A DNA stretch of 64,000 nucleotides, taken from positions 62,001 to 126,000 of the forward strand of contig JAEURR010000006.1 of the NCBI GenBank assembly GCA_016788115.1, read 5' to 3'. The position numbers were made by a program, and so were the translations under genes. How positions within the stretch are numbered: position 1 is the stretch's first letter; every line of letters begins with the position of its first letter. The notes under the pieces were generated by a model. That model did no database searches. It was not told the DNA's origin and was given only the letters and a program-made list of their open reading frames with translations. Source of the stretch: Chthonomonas sp. GTDB lineage: Bacteria > Armatimonadota > Fimbriimonadia > Fimbriimonadales > Fimbriimonadaceae. Positions 42,422 through 49,311 of the stretch are shown here, piece by piece.

Positions 42422-44071
42422 ATGAATACATCAAGGATGATCTCGATCGGGACTCTCATTGCCGCTTGCGCCCTCGCAAGCGCGCAAGCGTGGAGTGATT
42501 CATATGCTAAGGCGCTGGATGCGCTGAAGGCAGAGCGATTTGCCGTAGCTCGAACGCTGTTCAAGCAGGCTGCCAGCCTGCGTGCCGATGACTTCTCCGG
42601 TCCGACCTCCCTCAAGGGTGGATCGGTCACCGAGCCGAAGCTATGGCGCGATGGCGAAAGCTACTCGCCGAATTTCGCGGCCGCATACGCTGCGTACAAA
42701 CTCGCGCTGAAGACGGCCGATGATGCTGAGCGCAACGCGCTGTTGAGGGTCTGCACCGCCGAATTCAAGGCGCTCATGGCCAAGGGCCAGCGTAGCCGAG
42801 AGGTCTACTACTTCCAGAACGTGGTCCTGAACTTGCTTCGCGATGACGCAGAAGTCGCTGCGCTGGCGACTAATGCCGCCGCAAACGCGGACAAGATGAA
42901 CTGGAAGATCGACTCCGAACTATTGTCGATCGAAGAGCGCGCCGCAATCTTTGGAGTCGTCGCTCAGGGCAAGCCAAAGCCAGAGGCACCCAAGATTGTT
43001 GAGCCGAAGCCGGATCCAAAGCCCGCACCCAAGGAACCGGTTGCGAACAAGACCGAGGCCGCAAAGCCCGAGCCCAAGAAGCCGGAGCCAGAGAAGCCTG
43101 GACCTGCGCCGGTGAAGTCACCTGCTTCGACGGACGAAAAGCCAGTCGTCACAACGAACGAGCCCAAGAAGACCGAAGAACCCAAGAAGGAGACCGCCAA
43201 GGAGGAGCCCAAAACTCCCAAGAAACCGGTCAAGAATCCCACCACCGATGACGGACCGCCGGTCCTACCCGCCGATAGCAATAAGCCAAAGCCTGCTCCT
43301 GCAGGCACAGCGACAAACCCAGTCGTTTCCCGTGACGAGTACATGCTCGATGCGAACGGCAACGTCATTGCTCTGGACAACAAGTACGCCCTGATCATCG
43401 GGAATTCCGAATCGGCTATGGTCGGAGGGGGCCTGAGCTTCGCCGTAAACGACGCTCGGTACCTGGAGCAGAACCTCGTCAAGCTCGGTGGGTACAAGGC
43501 CGAGAACATCTTGGTCCTGACCGACGTGACCGCGCAAGAAATGCTTGAAGGCGCCGCATCGCTCGCTGAGCGGGTGCCGGAGAATGGCGTTGTGATGCTC
43601 TACTTCTCGGGAGTCGGCGTCAATCTTGAAGGCAAGGACTACCTCGGTGGAGTGGACACGGCTATGCCGACCGATCAGACGACGATGGTCGCCAAGACCG
43701 ATCTCTTCCAGCAGTTCATGAACCGCGGAGCCCGAATCTTCAGCTTCTTCCAGGTTAGCCGTCCGATGCTGGGTGGTCGGTACTTCGGCCAAGAGGCCCT
43801 TCAGCTTGGAGCGATCTCCCAGATGCAAGCCACGATCCCGGGCGGAGTCGTCTCCGGAGGAATGGTTGGCGGCGAACAGCTAGGCTTGTTCACCAGTGCG
43901 ATGGGCCGCGTACTCAACGAGTTCAAATCGAACCGAATCCCCATCCTAGAGTTCGGTTGGCAAGTCTTTGACAAGATTCGCGGTGGCGAACGGGGCAAGG
44001 GAGCCGGTGGCGCGACTCAGGTACCCACCCTGCCACAACTCACGAATCTGGCACCCGACTCGCGTTTCTAA
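42422..44071 (+). CDS. Exported caspase-fold protein with both catalytic residues replaced
   Basis: A 549-residue protein. Residues 1-22 are a signal peptide and about 25-180 a helical repeat-like region. About 183-312 form a long Lys/Pro/Glu linker, and about 318-510 match the peptidase C14 (caspase/metacaspase) fold. Fold marks are KYALIIGNSE, AVNDARYLEQNLVKLGGY and LYFSGVGV (where active members have YFSGHG). IFSFFQVSRP stands where DACxSG is expected, and GLFTSAMGRVL is last. The catalytic His is thus Val398 and the Cys position is Phe443, so it is predicted to be proteolytically inactive and more likely a binding or scaffold protein. It is third in the trio with the PorV-like barrel. Confidence 0.75.
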   Translation: MNTSRMISIGTLIAACALASAQAWSDSYAKALDALKAERFAVARTLFKQAASLRADDFSGPTSLKGGSVTEPKLWRDGESYSPNFAAAYAAYKLALKTADDAERNALLRVCTAEFKALMAKGQRSREVYYFQNVVLNLLRDDAEVAALATNAAANADKMNWKIDSELLSIEERAAIFGVVAQGKPKPEAPKIVEPKPDPKPAPKEPVANKTEAAKPEPKKPEPEKPGPAPVKSPASTDEKPVVTTNEPKKTEEPKKETAKEEPKTPKKPVKNPTTDDGPPVLPADSNKPKPAPAGTATNPVVSRDEYMLDANGNVIALDNKYALIIGNSESAMVGGGLSFAVNDARYLEQNLVKLGGYKAENILVLTDVTAQEMLEGAASLAERVPENGVVMLYFSGVGVNLEGKDYLGGVDTAMPTDQTTMVAKTDLFQQFMNRGARIFSFFQVSRPMLGGRYFGQEALQLGAISQMQATIPGGVVSGGMVGGEQLGLFTSAMGRVLNEFKSNRIPILEFGWQVFDKIRGGERGKGAGGATQVPTLPQLTNLAPDSRF

Positions 44072-44128
44072 ACTTGGCCTGGAATACATTGCGGCGTGGG
44101 TGAATGAACCGGCGCCGCGATCGAATGC

Positions 44129-44989
44129 ATGAACCGAACTGTGACCAACCAACCCGACCTGCATCCAGACGTTCTCGCGGTCTTTGAGAGCATCGCAGAG
44201 GAGTGGGGCGAGAAGTACTTCAGCGAATTTCTGCTGCCTTCATTGCAGACCCAGGGGCGCGCAGCCAGCGCGAAGCTCGAAGACGTCGTTGTTGCGCTCC
44301 AGAGCCCGTTTCGGTGCTTACACGCGTTCTTTGGACACTACGCGTTTGCCCGCCGAGGTCGCGACCGAGATGACCTCTCGCAGCTTGCCTGCCTCGCGCT
44401 GCGCCGTCTTGCGGCGGAGGACACCTTCACGGAGTTTCTGGAGCAATCCGACGGAGATGCGCTCTGGGACCAGTTCTGCCAGGTGTGCACCGAGCGAAAC
44501 CACAAGATTTCGGAGCAGCTCAATCGCGGTGTCATCGCAGGCATGCTGGAGCTCTCTCAAGAGATCTATCGCCTTGATGGGATCGGGAGTATCGCGGGCT
44601 GGGCGATCAAAGGAATTGAGAAGACGCGCCGAGTCGAGCCGCAATTCATGCGCATCGTCGATATCCGAGGCGTGGGCCCAAAAACCACCGCGACCTTCCT
44701 GCGCGATCTGATCGCGATGTTCGAGGTCGAGGATTCGCTCGAGAACGTCGACCGCCTCTACGTCCAGCCCATCGACCGTTGGACGCGCATGTTCGCTTAC
44801 GCCCTCATCGACGAGTTTGAGGACCGCGAGGCCGCGGATTGGGTCGTTGCAGGAAAGCTTTCGAAGTACTGCCGGTGGGCGAATGTCAGCGGCTTGCGGT
44901 TCAACATGGGAGCGACACTCTTCGGGACGAAACAGGTCCGGGATCCGCAGCGGTTCCACAGCTGCCTTGAGCGTCTCATCACGAACTAG
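44129..44989 (+). CDS. Helix-hairpin-helix protein, possibly DNA-glycosylase-like
   Basis: A 286-residue cytoplasmic, mostly helical protein. MRIVDIRGVGPKTTATFLRDL (about residues 171-191) matches the helix-hairpin-helix of HhH-GPD DNA glycosylases (LPGVGPKTA). About 20 residues on, PIDRWTRMFAYAL resembles the segment with the catalytic Asp (VDTHVxRV in EndoIII). No iron-sulphur cluster cysteines follow. A DNA-binding or base-excision function is a reasonable inference, but the N-terminal 150 residues match nothing I know. Its TAG overlaps the coaX stop on the other strand within CTAG. Confidence 0.5.
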   Translation: MNRTVTNQPDLHPDVLAVFESIAEEWGEKYFSEFLLPSLQTQGRAASAKLEDVVVALQSPFRCLHAFFGHYAFARRGRDRDDLSQLACLALRRLAAEDTFTEFLEQSDGDALWDQFCQVCTERNHKISEQLNRGVIAGMLELSQEIYRLDGIGSIAGWAIKGIEKTRRVEPQFMRIVDIRGVGPKTTATFLRDLIAMFEVEDSLENVDRLYVQPIDRWTRMFAYALIDEFEDREAADWVVAGKLSKYCRWANVSGLRFNMGATLFGTKQVRDPQRFHSCLERLITN

Positions 44990-45744
44990 AGCGCTGCGAA
45001 CAGCCGCAGGCCTTCCAACGTCATCATCGGCTCGTACGCCTCAAGACTCGGGCAAACACCCATAAATGTTCCGCCGAGCCCCCCGGTCGCAATCACCCGC
45101 GGCTTGGAAGGGAGCTCCTGGGAGAGGTGCTTCACGAGCGCTTCGACCGAGCCTGCATACCCAAGCACGATTCCGCTCTGAAGCGCGCTCACGGTATTGG
45201 TGCCGATGGCCTTCGAGGGAGGCGACAGCGGAATCTGCGGCAACTTGGCAGCTCGTGCGAAAAGGGCCGCCATCGAGATTTCCACGCCCGTCATGATTGC
45301 GCCGCCAAGGTAGTCGCCTTCGACACTGAGAACGTCGAACGTCGTGGCGGTCCCGAAATCGACCAAGATGTACGGCCCCGGCCCCTGGTCACGAGCCCAG
45401 AGCGTATTGGCGATACGGTCTGCGCCAACCGACTCTACCGGACTGTAGTGAACCTTCACGCCGACAGTAGGGCCAGGACCCAAGAACTCCGGCTCGCACT
45501 GCAACCAGCGGCGTCCAAGTCGTCCAAGCAACGAATCCATGGCCGGCACGACTGAGGCGACCACCACTCGATCGGCGGCGAAGTCGAGCCCGGTCTGCTT
45601 GCAGAGGGACCTCAGGCTCGCCGCGAGATCGTCTTCCGTCGTGCGACCCGGGTCCGTAGCGATCCGAAACGTCTGCTTCCAAGACTGCCCGCCCCACAAT
45701 CCAAAGACAGTGTGCGTGTTCCCGACGTCAATCGCCCAAAGCAT
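44986..45744 (-). CDS. coaX: Type III pantothenate kinase
   Basis: First step of coenzyme A synthesis, phosphorylating pantothenate. It has 252 residues of ASKHA fold. The N-terminal motif AIDVGNTHTVFGL binds phosphate. GADRIANTLWA and ILVDFGTATTFDVLS are the substrate and metal-binding motifs, and VIATGGLGGTF is the late adenosine motif. It overlaps the end of glmM by 17 bases. Type III enzymes are not feedback-inhibited by CoA. Confidence 0.96.
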   Translation of the reverse strand: MLWAIDVGNTHTVFGLWGGQSWKQTFRIATDPGRTTEDDLAASLRSLCKQTGLDFAADRVVVASVVPAMDSLLGRLGRRWLQCEPEFLGPGPTVGVKVHYSPVESVGADRIANTLWARDQGPGPYILVDFGTATTFDVLSVEGDYLGGAIMTGVEISMAALFARAAKLPQIPLSPPSKAIGTNTVSALQSGIVLGYAGSVEALVKHLSQELPSKPRVIATGGLGGTFMGVCPSLEAYEPMMTLEGLRLFAAL

Positions 45745-47104
45745 GGGTCAAATCTACCTGCCCTTCGATCTCGCCGCCTGCATGCTGAGCCAAGACTTCG
45801 AGCAAAGTGCTGCTGACCGCATCGCGGAGTTCGTAGGTTTCCGCCTCGACCATGAGTCGGACGACGGGCTGCGTCCCGCTGGGTCTGAGATTCACCCGGC
45901 CCGCGGTGCCAAGTCGCTCGCTCGCGTGCACCACTGCTTGCTGGATTGGCTCGGAGTTGGCAACCGCCTCCTTGCTCGTCACGCGCAGGTTCACAAGTAG
46001 CTGGGGCCAATACACATAGTCGCCGTAAAACTCACTGGCGGCACGGCCTGATCGCTTCAAAACTCGAAGGACTTCGAGAGCGGTGATGAGGCCGTCGCCG
46101 GTGGGCCCACGCTCGCTGAAGATCAAGTGACCGCTTTGCTCGCCGCCCACCAGGCCGCCGAGTTCGCACATCTTCGCGCTCACGTACTTATCGCCAACCG
46201 AGGTTCGCTCCAGACGGATGCCTTGAGACTCCAGGTATCGCTCAAACCCGGTGTTGCTCATGACGGTCCCTACTGCCACGGGCGGGTCCAAGTCCGCTTT
46301 CCAGTGGCCGCACCACAGCGCGATCGTCCGGTCTCCGTTGATCAGTCTTCCCTGCTCGTCGCTGAAAACCGCTCGGTCCGCGTCTCCATCGAACGCCACG
46401 CCGATGTGCGCACCAATGCTCTTGGTGAACTCCTGGATGGTGTGAGGCTTGGTCGCGCCGCCCTCAGCGTTGATATTCATGCCATCCGGCTCAACACCGA
46501 TCGTATGGACTTCGGCCCCCAGTCGCCGGAAGATCTCTGGCCCCAATTCGTGACCCGCCCCGTGGCTGCCATCGACCGCGATGCGCAGGCCGCTCAGGCC
46601 CTCAGGCACGATCGGTTCCAGGTCGGTCATGTACCGCTCCAGCGGCTCGCGCGTTTGGACTAGACGACCGATCTGGCCACCGCTAACCCGGGCTTCTGGC
46701 AGTGAATGCATGACTGCCTCGACGCGTGCCTCGAATTCTTCGCTGACCTTGCGCCCATCGTGGGCGATGAGCTTGATCCCGTTGTCTGGAGCGGGGTTAT
46801 GGCTTGCCGAGATGACCGCCGCGAGCCCAAAATCGCCGACGCGGGCCGCATGGCTGATCGCACCGGTCGGTGCGACACCCAACGAGACCGCTTCCACGCC
46901 AGCAGAGCAGAATCCTGCCGCGAGGGCCGCGCCAAGCATCGTTCCGCTCAGGCGCGTGTCTCGACCCAGCACAGCCCGCGGTGTGAGGCCGTCCTCAAGC
47001 ATCGCCTTGCCCGCGGCGTACCCGATGCCCAAGCATAAGTCCGGAGTCAAATCGCGATTGGCGACCCCACGGATACCGTCCGTTCCAAACCGCTTGCCGC
47101 TCAC
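45728..47104 (-). CDS. glmM: Phosphoglucosamine mutase
   Basis: Converts glucosamine-6-phosphate to glucosamine-1-phosphate for UDP-GlcNAc, peptidoglycan and LPS. It has 458 residues. RFGTDGIRG begins the protein, the phosphoserine loop is AVISASHNPAPDNGIK, the metal loop is FDGDADRAVF and sugar-binding GGEQSGHLI follows. The terminal phosphate loop is RPSGTQPVVRLMVEA. The GTG start overlaps the grpE stop (GTGA). Together with murB and the SIS enzyme, it marks amino-sugar metabolism scattered through the window. Confidence 0.97.
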   Translation of the reverse strand: MSGKRFGTDGIRGVANRDLTPDLCLGIGYAAGKAMLEDGLTPRAVLGRDTRLSGTMLGAALAAGFCSAGVEAVSLGVAPTGAISHAARVGDFGLAAVISASHNPAPDNGIKLIAHDGRKVSEEFEARVEAVMHSLPEARVSGGQIGRLVQTREPLERYMTDLEPIVPEGLSGLRIAVDGSHGAGHELGPEIFRRLGAEVHTIGVEPDGMNINAEGGATKPHTIQEFTKSIGAHIGVAFDGDADRAVFSDEQGRLINGDRTIALWCGHWKADLDPPVAVGTVMSNTGFERYLESQGIRLERTSVGDKYVSAKMCELGGLVGGEQSGHLIFSERGPTGDGLITALEVLRVLKRSGRAASEFYGDYVYWPQLLVNLRVTSKEAVANSEPIQQAVVHASERLGTAGRVNLRPSGTQPVVRLMVEAETYELRDAVSSTLLEVLAQHAGGEIEGQVDLTHALGD

Positions 47105-47667
47105 TTCGCGACCCGCACTCGGGCTGGCCTGATGATTCGTTCGCCCAGCATGTAACCTGGCTCAACCTCAGCGGTCACGGTGCCCGCAGGTTGGCCGCTC
47201 GCTTCGTCGGTCGCGATCGCTTCGTGGCGATCGGGATCGAACGACATGCCCGTTGCATGGATGCGCACCAAGGAGACGGAGTTGAGCGCGGTTCGAAGTT
47301 GGCGGTCGATCATGCGCACCCCTTCGACGAGCGCTTCCATCGACGCGCCGCACTCAGATGCTGCTACGGTCCGCTCAAAGTTGTCGAGCACGGGCAGGAG
47401 TTCGCGTACGAGGTTTTCGGTCGCGTACCGGCGCAATTCTTCCTTCTCCTGCTGAACCCGGCGGCGGAAGTTCTGGAAGTCTGCCATCGTCCGCATGACC
47501 AGGTTCTTGGACTCTTCGAGCTCCTGGGTAAGCGTATCGATGATGTCGCTTGTGGCGTCCGACTCCTCCATCTCCTCGGGATCATAGGCCGCATCGGCGA
47601 GCACGTCGTCGTTCAGCGTATCGCCGAGATTGTCAGGAGAAAGTGGATCAGAATCAAGTGGGGTCAA
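47101..47667 (-). CDS. grpE: Nucleotide exchange factor GrpE
   Basis: Co-chaperone that releases ADP from DnaK. It has 188 residues. An acidic N-terminus and long coiled coil (about 40-100; MADFQNFRRRVQQEKEEL) precede the beta domain containing PDRHEAIATDEASGQPAGTV and the terminal GYMLGERIIRPARVRVAK, the family signature. The start is TTG 47667 with GGAGG 8 bases upstream. It is first of the overlapping series grpE-glmM-coaX. dnaK and dnaJ are not adjacent. Confidence 0.94.
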   Translation of the reverse strand: MTPLDSDPLSPDNLGDTLNDDVLADAAYDPEEMEESDATSDIIDTLTQELEESKNLVMRTMADFQNFRRRVQQEKEELRRYATENLVRELLPVLDNFERTVAASECGASMEALVEGVRMIDRQLRTALNSVSLVRIHATGMSFDPDRHEAIATDEASGQPAGTVTAEVEPGYMLGERIIRPARVRVAK

Positions 47668-47737
47668 AGGGTATGCCTCCGCTCAGGAACTGGGTTGGGA
47701 AGACCCAATTATACCAGCCTCTACCCCACACGAACGA

Positions 47738-47764
47738 GGCGGCGGGACCGAGGTCCACGCCGCC
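47738..47764 (-). terminator. GC-rich hairpin after the Gly-rich lipoprotein gene
   Basis: GGCGGCG-GGACC pairs with GGTCC-A-CGCCGCC, 12 base pairs with one bulged A and a GA loop. It lies about 28 bases past the minus-strand lipoprotein stop and upstream of grpE. No T-run follows, so it could alternatively fold in a grpE leader on either side. Confidence 0.55.
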
Positions 47765-47792
47765 ACGTGAGTGCATGACTTGAAGCAGAGTC

Positions 47793-49229
47793 CTACTTCG
47801 ACATGCTTTGGATCGCGGCCGAAGGATCAAACGTGTTGTACATGTTGAACTCTCCGACCGATCCCAAGTCCGTATTGTAGAGGTTGAGCGAGACGCGACC
47901 GTCGTGAATCTGACCCGCTCCCGAGCCCACTCCCTGGGTGCCGGGAATGATGTACTTGAAGTGGAACGTGCCGTCCGGATTGACGCGGCCAAAGCCGATC
48001 TTGACTTGCTCGGTCGGCTCGAACGATTCTGCTCGGAAGAACAGCTGCCCCTCGTTGCCGATCATTGCATAGGCGATGCCCGCATAGTGTGCGCTGCTGG
48101 ACATCAGCCCTGCGTAAAGGCCCGCGAACGGATTGGTCGCGCGGCGAAGGCGCCAGACGCCCGTTTCGATCTCGCCATCCCGCTCCGAGCGCCACGTACC
48201 GACACCCTTATCACCCAGGACGAAGCCCTGAATCTTCAGGTGGCCGTCGGCGCTTTCAGCGCGGACAATTCCAGTGCCGTCAATGCCGCCGAGGATGAGC
48301 TCAGTGCCGTATTCGTTCGGGTTGACCGTGCTACCGCCGCCACCGTTTCCTTCGCCATTGCCTTCGCCCGAGCCCTCACCATTGCCTAGGTCGCCGCCGG
48401 TAGTGCCTGCGCCGTCACCGCCGGCACCGCCGTCACCGCCGCCAACCGTTCCACCGCCGTCGCCCTCGCCTTCTCGGAAGTTCGTGACATCCCGGGCCTT
48501 GTCAAGTTCACGATCATTCAAGCCGATGATCGCAAACGTGCCGTCTTTGATGATTGCGGCGATCTTGCCGTGGCTGTCGCCCTCGAATCCACCGAGGTAG
48601 TTTCCGTCCGGAGAGAGTTGCTGGAGCAGTTCATTCTTGCGGCGCTCGCGCTCTTCCGGAGAGTGCTGATCTCCCGCACCGAAGTTCGGGCGGGCCTTCT
48701 CTTCCAGCTCGCGCCGGACGTCTTCGAGGTTGCCGGGCTTGAAGTCCGGGTCGGCCTGTCGACCTGCTTCCCACTGATCGAGGGCAGCATCACTAGCCAC
48801 CGTGGTGACAGGATCGCAATCGTTGTCTTCAGCCGACTTGCCCTGATCGTCCGTCGTGACGATCGTCGTCACAACCACCGATTCGCCGTCCCGCTCTGCC
48901 CGGGCCTCGACCTTGTAGTCGGTGTTGGGCTCGACGCCCTCCGTAAACTGGTAATCGCCATCGGCATCCGTGGTGGTCGTAGCAACCGTATCGCCCGTTT
49001 CAACGTCAATGAGGCTTACGTCCGCCGAGCTCACTGGCTCGTAATCATCAGCCCGCGAGGCAGCCGTGACCGCCGGCATCAAAACTGTTCCCTGGATCGC
49101 TGCGGGTAGCACGGTCGTCGAACCGGACGACGCACCTCCACCACCGCCGCAGCCCGCCAAGACGACCGCGGCAATCACTGCGACAAGACCTTTACGCCAC
49201 AACGGCGTTGCTGCATTCACAAAATTCAT
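47793..49229 (-). CDS. Surface lipoprotein with carboxypeptidase-regulatory-like domain and Gly-rich linker
   Basis: A 478-residue protein with a signal peptide and lipobox VLAGC (Cys27) followed by a Gly run. Residues about 42-125 resemble a carboxypeptidase-regulatory/SpaA-like beta-sandwich (ADVSLIDVETGDTVATTTTD-ADGDYQFT type). Residues about 150-250 are charged and helical. About 253-303 form a Gly/Asp/Glu-rich low-complexity linker. The C-terminal 170 residues are beta-rich with aromatic phrases (NPFAGLYAGLMSSSAHYAGI) but no family I know. It is probably anchored in the outer membrane. Function unknown. Confidence 0.65.
   Translation of the reverse strand: MNFVNAATPLWRKGLVAVIAAVVLAGCGGGGGASSGSTTVLPAAIQGTVLMPAVTAASRADDYEPVSSADVSLIDVETGDTVATTTTDADGDYQFTEGVEPNTDYKVEARAERDGESVVVTTIVTTDDQGKSAEDNDCDPVTTVASDAALDQWEAGRQADPDFKPGNLEDVRRELEEKARPNFGAGDQHSPEERERRKNELLQQLSPDGNYLGGFEGDSHGKIAAIIKDGTFAIIGLNDRELDKARDVTNFREGEGDGGGTVGGGDGGAGGDGAGTTGGDLGNGEGSGEGNGEGNGGGGSTVNPNEYGTELILGGIDGTGIVRAESADGHLKIQGFVLGDKGVGTWRSERDGEIETGVWRLRRATNPFAGLYAGLMSSSAHYAGIAYAMIGNEGQLFFRAESFEPTEQVKIGFGRVNPDGTFHFKYIIPGTQGVGSGAGQIHDGRVSLNLYNTDLGSVGEFNMYNTFDPSAAIQSMSK
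48322..48473 (-). repeat. Low-complexity Gly/Asp/Glu-coding stretch
   Basis: Repeated GGN triplets encode GDGGG, GAGGDG and GEGNGEG-type units inside the lipoprotein gene. Approximate bounds. Such tracts are prone to length change by slippage. Confidence 0.6.
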
Positions 49230-49311
49230 TCAGGATCCTCCGTTCGTCGCACTCGCACTCAGAGCGCACTATTCGAAGATTGTTGGCAAGACCGCAACGG
49301 GGCTTCACCTG

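Noticed and set aside
41455-42630. 391-codon open frame opposite the PorV-like gene and the start of the caspase-fold gene
   Set aside because: It spans two well-supported genes with signal peptides and has no recognisable domain.
40244-44071. A complete type IX secretion system
   Set aside because: Only a PorV-like barrel is present; no SprA, PorT, PorK-N-L-M or C-terminal signal domains are visible in the window.
44091-44119. Inverted repeat GCGGCG/CGCCGC after the caspase-fold gene as terminator
   Set aside because: Only six pairs with a long loop and no T-run; too weak to list.
48322-48473. Possible tandem DNA repeat or CRISPR-like array
   Set aside because: The periodicity comes from Gly-rich coding triplets in one frame of a lipoprotein; there are no spaced identical repeats.
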